Positions 23,073 to 30,711 of a stretch of DNA of 64,000 nucleotides are shown in pieces. Made by a program: the position numbers and the translations under genes. Under the pieces are notes generated by a model. That model was not told where the DNA came from. It saw only the letters and a list, made by a program, of their open reading frames with translations, and ran no database searches. The stretch covers positions 1 to 64,000 of the forward strand of contig NZ_BBYK01000065.1 of assembly GCF_001570365.1 (NCBI RefSeq), written 5' to 3'. The number at the start of each line of letters is the position of its first letter. Within the stretch, counting starts at the first letter, position 1. The stretch comes from Microtetraspora fusca. Lineage in GTDB: Bacteria > Actinomycetota > Actinomycetes > Streptosporangiales > Streptosporangiaceae.

Positions 23073-23450
23073 GTGACCCGGCCGCTGGAACCCGACATGT
23101 TCGCGGGATGTGCACCTGTCAGGCCGCTGATCCAGATCGGCGGCAAGTGGACCGTGAAGATCATCGCCTGTCTCGCCGAAGGTCCCCGGCGCTTCTCTGA
23201 GCTCCAGGTGCCGTTGCGGGGCATCACACCGAAGACGCTGGCTGCCTCGCTGCGCTCGATGGAGCGCGACGGCTTGGTCTCCCGCACCGCCTACGCCGAG
23301 AACCCGCCCCGCGTGGAGTACGAGCTCACCTCACTCGGCCGCACGCTGTTCCGCCCGTTGGCCGCAGCCTGCGAGTGGACCAGCGCGCACCTGCCCGACC
23401 TGATCGCCGCGCGCGCGACCCACGACGCCGGCGCCGCGCTTTCAACGTAG
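23073..23450 (+). CDS. HxlR-family winged-helix regulator
   Basis: 125 aa. LIQIGGKWTVKIIACLAEGPRRFSELQVPLRGITPKTLAASLRSMERDGLVSRTAYAENPPRVEYELTSLGRTL is a textbook HxlR domain, with a Cys at CAPV (redox or aldehyde sensing in some members). The GTG at 23073 falls where transcription should begin from TACGAT, so the mRNA is probably leaderless. An ATG at 23097 is the alternative. It is divergent from the monooxygenase gene and likely controls it. Confidence 0.87.
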   Translation: MTRPLEPDMFAGCAPVRPLIQIGGKWTVKIIACLAEGPRRFSELQVPLRGITPKTLAASLRSMERDGLVSRTAYAENPPRVEYELTSLGRTLFRPLAAACEWTSAHLPDLIAARATHDAGAALST

Positions 23451-23533
23451 TGTCAGGGCATGGCATTGAGCGGTAGGTAAACGGGGCAGCGGCGGGGCCC
23501 GAGGGCCTCGGCTGGGTACCCGCCAGGATGGTG

Positions 23534-24112
23534 TCAGACCATGGCGAGCCGGGCCACCAGCAGTTCCACCCTCGGTTCGGTGTGCTCCGGCGGCAGCCGT
23601 CCCGCCCGGGTCAGGGTGGCCAGCCCGTGCAGGGCCGCCCAGAACACCTCGGTGAACAGTGCCGGGTGGACGCCGTCCCCGGCGACCTCGCCGAGGCTTT
23701 CCAGCAGGGCGGCGAAGGCGTCCTTCAGAGGTGGTGGGGTGTCCTCGTTCGCGAAGGCCAGGCCGCCGTCGAGCTCGAACATGGCGTCGTAGACCGCCGG
23801 GTTGCGTGCGGCGAATTCGAGGTAGGCGCGGGCGAGGGCGGTGACCCGGGTGCGAGGTCCGTCCGCGGCGGAGGTCGCGGCCCGCAGCGCCGCGGCCATC
23901 TCGGTGGCACCCTCGAGGGCGACGGCGCCGATGATCTCGCGCTTGCCGCGGAAATGGCTGTAGAGGACGGGCTGGCTGTATTCGATGCGCTCGGCGAGCC
24001 GGCGGGTGGTGACCGCGTCCCAGCCCTGCTGCTCGGCGAGTTCGCGGGCTGTCGCCACGATGAGGCGCTCGCGCTCCGCCCGTTCGCGCTGCTTGCGTTC
24101 CTGTACCGACAT
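23534..24112 (-). CDS. TetR-family regulator
   Basis: 192 aa. N-terminal HTH: IVATARELAEQQGWDAVTTRRLAERIEYSQPVLYSHFRGKREIIGAVA. The C-terminal TetR_C-type ligand domain has FTEVFWAALHGLATLTRAGRLP. It is divergent from a DUF1772 gene across an 90-bp region with two matching CTAG-N5-CTAG sites, so it is very probably the repressor of both. Confidence 0.9.
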   Translation of the reverse strand: MSVQERKQRERAERERLIVATARELAEQQGWDAVTTRRLAERIEYSQPVLYSHFRGKREIIGAVALEGATEMAAALRAATSAADGPRTRVTALARAYLEFAARNPAVYDAMFELDGGLAFANEDTPPPLKDAFAALLESLGEVAGDGVHPALFTEVFWAALHGLATLTRAGRLPPEHTEPRVELLVARLAMV

Positions 24113-24121
24113 GGTTCGATC

Positions 24122-24185
24122 CTAGCATCGCTAGACAAGCAAGCGGCAGCAGTACTAGCGTTGCCTCATCAGCTAGCAACACTAG
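24122..24185. promoter_or_regulatory. two TetR-type operators, CTAG-N5-CTAG
   Basis: CTAGCATCGCTAG (24122-24134) beside the TetR gene and CTAGCAACACTAG (24173-24185) beside the DUF1772 gene, sharing CTAGCA....CTAG. A further CTAG half-site is at 24155-24158. CTAG is rare in GC-rich actinomycete DNA, which makes the pair more telling. Confidence 0.65.
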
Positions 24186-24202
24186 ATGCTTGGAGCGTCA
24201 TC

Positions 24203-24649
24203 ATGCTCAACGCACTCGAGGTCTTCACCACCGTGGTCGTCGGCCTGATGGTGGGGGTGGAGTTCTCCGTCGCCTTCGTCATCAACCGGATCTTCAACGC
24301 CCTCCCCGAGGACAGTGGCCAGCTCGGCCGCTCCCACGGGGGCCGGATGCTCGGCGCCGTGATGCCGGTCTGGTACATCACCTCGCTCGTCCTTGTCGCG
24401 GTCTGGGCCATCGCCGGATGGCACCATCACGGCACCGGCCTCGTCGTCACCGCCGGCGCGCTGCTGATCCTCAGCGTGATCATGTCGATTCTGCTGCTCG
24501 TCCCGATCAACAACCGGGGCAAGACGTGGACCCTCGAGAACCGACCCGAGGACTGGAAGGAGCAGATGAACCGCTGGGACCGCTTCCACTACGTCCGCGT
24601 CGCCGTCATCATCGCCGCCTTCGCCCTGCTGGTCGCCGCCCTCATCTGA
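24203..24649 (+). CDS. DUF1772 (anthrone oxygenase-like) membrane protein
   Basis: 148 aa. Four hydrophobic helices, with the family signature RGKTWTLENRPEDWKEQMNRWDRFHYVRVAVIIAAF at the C-terminus and VEFSVAFVINRIFNALP in helix 1. DUF1772 proteins are small integral membrane proteins, some related to anthrone oxygenases. The role here is unknown. TTGGAG lies 7 nt before the ATG. Control by the divergent TetR is likely. Confidence 0.82.
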   Translation: MLNALEVFTTVVVGLMVGVEFSVAFVINRIFNALPEDSGQLGRSHGGRMLGAVMPVWYITSLVLVAVWAIAGWHHHGTGLVVTAGALLILSVIMSILLLVPINNRGKTWTLENRPEDWKEQMNRWDRFHYVRVAVIIAAFALLVAALI

Positions 24650-24817
24650 CCCCGCGGGCCGACACCGCACTGGTGGCGCACAAGAACGAAGGGCCGCAAA
24701 GGGGGGCGCCCCGTCGACCACGACGCCGAGCTCTGCAAGCGGATCGAAGATCAGCACGAGGGGAGAACCCGCTCATTGATCACGACCCGATACGTGCCCT
24801 GATGTCCCATCGCGGCG

Positions 24818-24922
24818 TTGGGCTACGAGGCGTGGCCGGCGAGCCTGCCGTACAACTCGCGCGTCTTGGCCGACGGCGACAGCTCGTCCGGCTCCCCGAA
24901 TGCCTGGCAGAGATCCCGGTAG
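24818..24922 (-). pseudogene. C-terminal remnant of an unknown protein
   Basis: On the minus strand an open frame reads TYRDLCQAFGEPDELSPSAK, then TRELYGRLAGHAS and a stop. It has a natural protein-like composition and a plausible C-terminus. Upstream it runs directly into the terminator-like repeat at 24927, so the 5' part of the gene is gone. I do not recognise the family. Confidence 0.35.
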
Positions 24923-24926
24923 GTGA

Positions 24927-24959
24927 AAAGCCCAGGTCGCGATCATCGACCTGGGCTTT
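24927..24959. terminator. hairpin, second copy of the CCCAGGTC-type terminator
   Basis: A perfect 13-bp stem AAAGCCCAGGTCG/CGACCTGGGCTTT with a 7-nt loop, then TTTCTTC. It shares its core with the terminators at 13443 and 27563 but has no tRNA beside it. Confidence 0.85.
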
Positions 24960-25180
24960 CTTCGTTCGGTGAGCCCTGCCTGCGGCGCATCGCGCACGCT
25001 TTTCCGGCGTTCGAGCAGGGGCGAGGTGACCGCCGGCTGTCAGCCGTGTCAGGAGCTATAGCCCTCTTGACCCCTTCTTTGCCCGACTGATACTAATCGC
25101 GAACCTTGTCCCGCCCTCGTGATCCGAACGGCGGCGGAACCATGCGGACACCGTTGTCCGCCAGTACCAGGAGGTTCTCC

Positions 25181-27442
25181 GTGAGGAGTTCGCTCAACCA
25201 CCCCCCACTCCTCAGACGACTTACCATCGCCGGTGGCCTGGCGGCCGCGCTGGCCTTCGGGACCGTGTCCGCCGCAGTCGGCGGCGCCCAGGCCCAGGGC
25301 GCGTCCGGCGCGGACGTGTCGGCCGACGTGTCCGCTGCGACGAGCGCACCGCTGAAGGACTATGACCGCGAGATCGTCGACCAGTTCGACTCGGCCAACT
25401 CCGTCAGTCACATCCGGCACCTCGCCGTGGACATCGGCCCCCGACTCAACGGCACCCCGCAGGAGAGGGAGGGCGCCGAGTACATCGGCGGCATCCTGAA
25501 GTCCTACGGCTTCGATGTGACCCTCCAGTCATGGGGCCCGGTCTCGACCAAGAGCGTCGCGAAGGTCACGTCCCCCAACGCCGACCTGCCGGGGGGACCG
25601 AACTGGCAGATGGCCGCCTCCACCAGCGCGAAGTTCACCGGCAACGACGCTGTCGTCGAGGGCCAGGTCGTCTACGCCAAGACCGGCCAGTCCGCCGCGG
25701 ACTTCCCCGACGACGTCGCGGGCAAGATCGTGCTGATGGACTACAACGCCACCGCCTCGGTCCGCAACACCGCCGTGGTCAACGCGGTGAGCCGGGGTGC
25801 GGTCGCGGTCATCCTGGCCTACCCGACCGGGAACTCCGCGCCGCCGTCGTTCACCCTTACTACGGCCCAGCCGAATATCCCGGTGATGGGCGGCGGCAGC
25901 GCGCACTACACCTGGATCACGGATCTTCTGGCCAAGGGCCCGCTGACGCTGCGGATCACGACCAACCAGTACGTGAACCCGATGGGCACCAACGTCATCG
26001 GCATCCGGCACGCGGTCGGCGACCCGGACGGCACCAAGGCTCCGATCGTCATGGTCGGCGCGCACATCGACTCCGTGCTGGGCGCGCCCGGCGCCCACGA
26101 CGACGCCTCGGGCAACGGCGTCTCGCTGGAGATCGCCCGGGTCCTCAGCCAGTACCCGCTGGACAAGGAACTGCGGATCGGCGGCTTCGGCGGTGAGGAG
26201 GGCGGTCTCCTCGGCGCGAAGGCGTACGTCAACACGCTGACCGCGGCGGAGAAGGCCCGGTTCGTCGGCGAGTGGCAGATGGACATGGTCGGCACGCCGT
26301 ACGAGCCGGCCCGGCTGTGGGCACTGACCCCGAACGGCCAGTCGAACTTCGTGGTCCAGGAGGCGTACGACGCGGCCGCGCGTGTCGGCTTCGACGGGCT
26401 GCGCAACTGCAGGCTCGGACAGAGCGACCACCAGGCGTTCTACGACGTGGGCATCCCGTCCTCGCTGTTCATCTGGCTCGACTACCGGCCGCCGGCCCCG
26501 CCGGCTGTCTGCGGTCCGACCGGCGGCACGTACGTCACGGAGCCGCAGTACCACAAGCCGACGGACACGATGGACAACATCAGCCCCGAGCGGCTGCAGA
26601 TCACCCTTGACGTCGTGGGCGGTGCGGTGGCGCACAACGCGCTGAACGCGGTGACGGTGTCCGCCACCTCGGACGCCGGCCAGCCGCTGGCGGGCGCTCC
26701 GGTGCGGGCCGACTGCGGCAACGGCCTGCGCGACCTCGGCACGACCGGGGCCGACGGCCGACTGCGTACGGTTCTCCCGCACTCCACCTGCGACTTCACC
26801 ACCACGGCCGAGGGCCGGACGGCGACCGAGCGCGGCGTGTCGATCGCCGGTGACCGAGCGGTGAAGATGACCGTCGATCTCACCAAGCCGACGATCTCCC
26901 TCACCACGCCCGCCGATGGCGCTGTCTTCACGCTGGGGACGGCCGCGACCGCGTCGTACCGGTGCGATGACAACCTGTCCGGGGTGGCCACCTGCACCGG
27001 CACCGTGCCCGACGGCAGCCCGCTCGACACCTCCACCGTCGGCTTCCACGCGTTCACCGTGAAGGCCGCCGACAACGCCGGAAACGTCGCCGACCAGAAG
27101 GCGACCTACCAGGTCGTCTACCCCTGGCACGCCTCCTTCCCCGAGACGATGGAGGGCAAGGCCGGCAGCGCCGTACCGATCAAGTTCAGCCTCGGCGGTG
27201 ACCACGGCACCGGTGTGATCGCCTCCGGATACCCGGTCTCCCGGCCGGTGACCTGCGCCACCGGAAAGGCGACCGGCCCGGCCGAGTCGACCAGCAGCCC
27301 CGGGAACTCGAAGCTCGGCTACGGTGACGGCCAGTACAACTACGTGTGGAAGACCGACCGCGGTTGGTCCGACACCTGCCGCCAGTTCGAGCTGAAGCTC
27401 GATGACGGCAGCAGCCACTTCACGACCATCAGGTTGAAGTAG
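25181..27442 (+). CDS. secreted M28-family aminopeptidase with PA and PxKF-like domains
   Basis: 753 aa. The GTG at 25181 has AGGAGGT at 5 nt and yields a clean signal peptide (basic start, LTIAGGLAAALAFGTVSAAVG core). Upstream ATGs at 25106 and 25142 would spoil it. A protease-associated domain (about 110-230) precedes the M28 catalytic domain, with zinc ligands His295, Asp307 (GAHDDASG) and Glu340 and catalytic Glu339 (GGEEGG). SDHQAFYDVGIPSSLF and KPTDTMDNI follow. The C-terminal ~250 residues are Ig-like, ending in a PxKF-type domain (VPIKFSLGG ... YNYVWKT). It degrades peptides outside the cell. Confidence 0.92.
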   Translation: MRSSLNHPPLLRRLTIAGGLAAALAFGTVSAAVGGAQAQGASGADVSADVSAATSAPLKDYDREIVDQFDSANSVSHIRHLAVDIGPRLNGTPQEREGAEYIGGILKSYGFDVTLQSWGPVSTKSVAKVTSPNADLPGGPNWQMAASTSAKFTGNDAVVEGQVVYAKTGQSAADFPDDVAGKIVLMDYNATASVRNTAVVNAVSRGAVAVILAYPTGNSAPPSFTLTTAQPNIPVMGGGSAHYTWITDLLAKGPLTLRITTNQYVNPMGTNVIGIRHAVGDPDGTKAPIVMVGAHIDSVLGAPGAHDDASGNGVSLEIARVLSQYPLDKELRIGGFGGEEGGLLGAKAYVNTLTAAEKARFVGEWQMDMVGTPYEPARLWALTPNGQSNFVVQEAYDAAARVGFDGLRNCRLGQSDHQAFYDVGIPSSLFIWLDYRPPAPPAVCGPTGGTYVTEPQYHKPTDTMDNISPERLQITLDVVGGAVAHNALNAVTVSATSDAGQPLAGAPVRADCGNGLRDLGTTGADGRLRTVLPHSTCDFTTTAEGRTATERGVSIAGDRAVKMTVDLTKPTISLTTPADGAVFTLGTAATASYRCDDNLSGVATCTGTVPDGSPLDTSTVGFHAFTVKAADNAGNVADQKATYQVVYPWHASFPETMEGKAGSAVPIKFSLGGDHGTGVIASGYPVSRPVTCATGKATGPAESTSSPGNSKLGYGDGQYNYVWKTDRGWSDTCRQFELKLDDGSSHFTTIRLK

Positions 27443-27449
27443 CCGAAAC

Positions 27450-27485
27450 GTGCGGGAGCGGAGTGAACGACCTCCGTTCCCGCAC
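27450..27485 (+). terminator. hairpin terminator of the M28 gene
   Basis: A 14-bp stem GTGCGGGAGCGGAG/CTCCGTTCCCGCAC with one G-T pair and an 8-nt loop, just after the stop codon. Confidence 0.8.
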
Positions 27486-27510
27486 CGCTCCGCCGGCAGC
27501 CGGATGAACC

Positions 27511-27558
27511 GCTGACTCCCTAATCGGAGGCCGGGTTCGAGCCCCTGGCGGCGCACCA
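27511..27558 (+). pseudogene. 3' fragment of a tRNA (att-like remnant)
   Basis: Matches the anticodon arm to CCA end of tRNA-Lys at 13387-13436 (GCTGACTC...TAATC, GGTTCGAG, CTGGCGGCGCACCA) with several changes. The acceptor, D-arm and normal anticodon loop are missing. It lies in the same orientation as the intact tRNA and is followed by the same type of terminator. This is what one end of an element integrated in a tRNA gene looks like. Confidence 0.75.
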
Positions 27559-27562
27559 GCGA

Positions 27563-27597
27563 GAAAGCCCAGGTCGGCATCACCGACCTGGGCTTTC
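27563..27597 (+). terminator. third copy of the CCCAGGTC-type terminator
   Basis: A perfect 15-bp stem GAAAGCCCAGGTCGG/CCGACCTGGGCTTTC with a 5-nt loop, placed after the tRNA fragment exactly as at tRNA-Lys. Confidence 0.88.
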
Positions 27598-27691
27598 CTG
27601 GTTTCGTTCTCCATCCTGATCACGGCGGTCGCTCGTCGTCCGCTCGCGAGGCCTGGTCGCCGCCTGAGACGGGTGTGGCGGTGGCAGCGAG

Positions 27692-27856
27692 GTGAGCGAG
27701 TGGGCGAATCTCGATGAGCGCAGGGAACGCCGCAGACTCCGCGACCGGCTTGCCGAAATTGGCAAGCACGTCAACGCCGTACGGGGTGACGAGGCCGCGG
27801 ACGTCCCTGACGTTCCTCCGTTCCGGCCGCGCCACAACGCGGTTTGGCTGGCATGA
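27692..27856 (+). pseudogene. truncated copy of the basic mobile-element protein gene
   Basis: From 27702 the frame ANLDERRERRRLRDRLAEIG, KHVNAV ... PPFRPRHNAVWLA and a stop repeats the last ~50 codons of the 13746-14132 gene at high identity. The first ~75 codons are missing. Upstream, the GATCACGGCGGTCGCTCGTCG sequence near 27617 also matches 13519, so the whole tRNA-to-gene block was duplicated and then internally deleted. Confidence 0.75.
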
Positions 27857-28123
27857 CCCGGCTTTGCCCACATTTCGAATGGCGCATTTGGCGTGAGATT
27901 TCGTGAAATGCGGCTTCGTCCGAAACTCTGCGTTCTGGGGGCCCGTTATGAGGTGACCGTGTGCTGTTTCGGTGTTCGCGGCAGCCTGTCCCGCGAGGGT
28001 GCTCGCGTCCGCTGAGGTAATGATTCCGATTCCTTTCTCGGCGCTGAATGCGTACGCCGATTCGCCGCGGCGGCGGGATAACTGATCTCGATATTTCATG
28101 ATTTTTCCGGCAAAATCCGTCTC
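27857..28123. other. 267-bp intergenic region
   Basis: Clearly less GC-rich than the rest of the window. It is the promoter region of the FAD oxidoreductase gene. No specific site was recognised. Confidence 0.4.
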
Positions 28124-29422
28124 ATGACGCCACGGGCCGGTGACCATGCCATCGTCTTGGGAGCGGGAATCAGCGGGCTGCTCGCCGCCCGGGTGCTGAC
28201 CGACTTCTATGACCGGGTGACGCTGGTCGAGCGGGACTCGCTGGCCGTCGACGGGCCGCGCAGGGGCGTGCCGCAGAGCTTTCACGCCCACGCCCTGCTC
28301 GCCAGGGGCCTCCAGATCATGGAGGAGCTGTTTCCCGGCGTGACCGAGGAGATGATCACGGCGGGGGCCGTGCCGTACGCGGCGGCGCAGGTCCGCATGA
28401 TCATGGGAGGCAGCGAGTTCGCCCGGGCGCCGACCGGGGAGATCGGGGTGTCGGCGACCCGGCCCTTCCTGGAGGGGCACATCCTGCGACGGGTACGGGC
28501 GCTGGACCGCGTGGCGATCGAGGACGGCGTCCAGGTCACCGGCGTCCTGACCAGGGGAGGCGAGGTCGTCGGGGCGAGTGTCGCCGGGCCGGACGGGGAG
28601 CGCGAGCTGCCCGCCGACCTCGTGATCGACGCGATGGGCCGGGGCGGGCGCACCCCCGCCTGGTTGGACGCGCTGGGGTTCGACCGTCCGGAGGAGGACA
28701 CGATCAGGGTCGAGGTCGCCTACGCCACCCGGTACGTGCGATTTCCCGATGGGGCGGTGGAGGGCGACCGCATGGTCCTCGTCGGCGCGTCCCCCGGAAC
28801 GCTCAAGGGCGCGGCCCTCTGCGAGGTGGAGGGCGGCCGCTGGCTGGTGACGCTGGGCGGCAGCGCCGGTGTCCGCCCGCCGGCCGACCCCGAGGGCTTC
28901 CTCGCCTGGGTCGACGAGGTGCTCCCGCCCGACGTGGCCGCGGCCGCCCGCGATGGCGAGCCGCTGGGTGAGATCGGCGTGGCCAGGATGCCGACGAGCG
29001 TCCGGCGCAGGTACGAGCGGCTGGGCCGGTTCCCGAAGGGGCTCCTGGTCACCGGGGACGCGATCTGCCACTTCAACCCGATCTACGGCCAGGGCATGTC
29101 GGTGGGGGCACTGGACGCGCTCGCGCTGCGCGACTGCCTGCGTGAGGGGACCGGGGACCTGGCCGGCCGGTACTTCGCCGCCGTCGCGAAGGCGCTCGAC
29201 CCGCCGTGGCGGCTCTCGACCGGCGCGGATCTGGCCCTGCGCGAGGCCGGGGACCAGAAGACCGTGGCGAGCCGCGTCCTCAACGCCTATCTCGGCAGGA
29301 TGCGGCGGGCGGCCGCGCGGGACTGGCGGGTCGCGGAGGCCTTCACCCGGGTGACCGGGCTGCTCGACCCGCCCTCGGCGCTGGCTCGCCCGGCCGTGGT
29401 CTGGCGGACGCTGCGCGGGTGA
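28124..29422 (+). CDS. FAD-dependent oxidoreductase (geranylgeranyl reductase/monooxygenase-like)
   Basis: 432 aa. GxGxxG dinucleotide motif AIVLGAGISGLLAARVLTDFYDRVTLVERD, middle motif DLVIDAMGRGGRTPAWL, and GD motif LLVTGDAICHFNPIYGQGMSVGALDALALRDCL. This group C/FixC-like flavoprotein family acts on lipids or isoprenoids or as epoxidases. The precise substrate is open. It is a single gene, convergent with the bioN end of the biotin operon. Confidence 0.8.
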   Translation: MTPRAGDHAIVLGAGISGLLAARVLTDFYDRVTLVERDSLAVDGPRRGVPQSFHAHALLARGLQIMEELFPGVTEEMITAGAVPYAAAQVRMIMGGSEFARAPTGEIGVSATRPFLEGHILRRVRALDRVAIEDGVQVTGVLTRGGEVVGASVAGPDGERELPADLVIDAMGRGGRTPAWLDALGFDRPEEDTIRVEVAYATRYVRFPDGAVEGDRMVLVGASPGTLKGAALCEVEGGRWLVTLGGSAGVRPPADPEGFLAWVDEVLPPDVAAAARDGEPLGEIGVARMPTSVRRRYERLGRFPKGLLVTGDAICHFNPIYGQGMSVGALDALALRDCLREGTGDLAGRYFAAVAKALDPPWRLSTGADLALREAGDQKTVASRVLNAYLGRMRRAAARDWRVAEAFTRVTGLLDPPSALARPAVVWRTLRG

Positions 29423-29434
29423 GACACACACCCG

Positions 29435-30040
29435 TCAGCGGTCGCCCTCCCCGCGGGCGGCAAGGGCCTCGCCCAGCTCGTCCGCGTGCCGCAGCGTCCT
29501 GACCAGGAACGGCACGGCGAACGCGGTGACCGACCGCTGCGCGCCCCGCGCCCTGGCGGCCTCCCGCACTTCGGCGGCGATCGCGGACAGCGCGGCCACC
29601 GCCTGCAGGGTGAGCCCGACGAGCAGGCCGATCCGGTCCGGCCGGACCCCGAACCGCCGCAGCGGCCCGAGCCCGTGCTCGACCGCGGCCACCACGTCGT
29701 CGATCCTGGTGGTGATCGTGAACAGGTTCGCCGCGGCCAGGGCGGTCACGACGCGCAGGCACACCACCAGCGCCTGATCCGCGCCGAGCAGCCACCATTG
29801 CACCGCGAACACGAACGCCGCCAGCACCCCGAGCGAGCGGGCCACCCCCGCGCAGCGCCGGAGCGAGACCCGCGCCACTCCGTACGCGAGGACGACGGCG
29901 GCGCAGATCCCGCCGAGCCAGACGGGGGAGCGCAGCGCGAACACCGCCGCCGCCAGCGCGAGCAGGGCGGCGAACTTCCAGCCGGCCGGCACACGGTGCA
30001 CCGGACTCGACCCGGGCTCGTACCATCCGTCCGCCGTCAT
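29435..30040 (-). CDS. bioN: ECF transporter T component of the biotin transporter
   Basis: 201 aa. It has about five membrane helices and the coupling-helix motif AARARGAQRSV with the Ala-Arg-Gly signature by which T components contact the ATPase (AARARGxxR near residue 160). Its ATG overlaps the bioM stop (ATGA). Together with the ATPase and BioY it forms the energised biotin importer. Confidence 0.88.
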   Translation of the reverse strand: MTADGWYEPGSSPVHRVPAGWKFAALLALAAAVFALRSPVWLGGICAAVVLAYGVARVSLRRCAGVARSLGVLAAFVFAVQWWLLGADQALVVCLRVVTALAAANLFTITTRIDDVVAAVEHGLGPLRRFGVRPDRIGLLVGLTLQAVAALSAIAAEVREAARARGAQRSVTAFAVPFLVRTLRHADELGEALAARGEGDR

Positions 30041-30711
30041 GTCACGAGCGCGCGGTAGTGGCGCAGCGCCGGCCCCGGCTCGTCGTCCGCGACGACCCGG
30101 CCGCCGTCGAGCACGACGACGCGGTCGAAGCCGTCGAGCAGGTCGAGATCGTGGGTCACCATCACGACCTGCTGTTTCAGACCGGTCAGCAGTTCGGCGA
30201 ACCGCCGCTTGTTGCGCAGATCGAGCAGCGTGGTCGGTTCGTCGCAGACGAGCACGGCGGGGTCGAGCGCGAGCATGGCGCACAGCGCGAGCAACTGCTT
30301 CTGGCCGCCGGAGAGCTGGTGGGCGGGGTGGTCGGCGTAGCCGGCGAGGCCGTACTCGGCCAGTATCTCGGCCGCCCGCTCGGCGCGCTCCCGGCGGGAG
30401 AGCCCGGAGCGGCGCAGTGAGAACGCCACATCCTCGCCCGCCGTGGGCATGACGATCTGGCTGTCGGGGTTGGTGAAGACGAACCCGACCCGCCGCCGCA
30501 CCTCGCGGCCCTGGCGGGCCGGGTCGAGCCCGTCCACCAGGACGCGTCCGGAGGTCGGCAGGACCAGGCCGTTGATCATGCGGGCCAGCGTGGACTTCCC
30601 GGAGCCGTTCGCGCCGACGAACGCGACCCGCCGCTCGGCCAGGCGCAGCTCCACGTCGGACAGCACGACCCGCTCGCCGTAGCGGTGCCCGACACCCTCG
30701 AACTCGATCAC
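30037..30711 (-). CDS. bioM: ECF transporter ATPase of the biotin transporter
   Basis: 224 aa. Walker A VGANGSGKSTLARM, Q-loop NPDSQIVMPTAGEDVAF, signature HQLSGGQKQLLALCAML, Walker B VLVCDEPTTLLDL, and H-loop VTHDLDLL. It starts with a GTG that overlaps the thiolase stop codon (GTGA). A single ATPase gene suggests a homodimer, as in BioMNY. Confidence 0.9.
   Translation of the reverse strand: MIEFEGVGHRYGERVVLSDVELRLAERRVAFVGANGSGKSTLARMINGLVLPTSGRVLVDGLDPARQGREVRRRVGFVFTNPDSQIVMPTAGEDVAFSLRRSGLSRRERAERAAEILAEYGLAGYADHPAHQLSGGQKQLLALCAMLALDPAVLVCDEPTTLLDLRNKRRFAELLTGLKQQVVMVTHDLDLLDGFDRVVVLDGGRVVADDEPGPALRHYRALVT

Larger units (their letters stand above)
24650..25180. other. 530-bp region with gene remnant and terminator
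   Basis: It holds a truncated C-terminal coding fragment on the minus strand (24818-24922), a strong hairpin (24927-24959), and the upstream region of the M28 gene. Nothing else is recognisable. Confidence 0.5.

Noticed and set aside
13360-28123. CRISPR array, integrase or transposase in the island.
   Set aside because: Searched by eye for regular spacers and for integrase or DDE motifs. None found.
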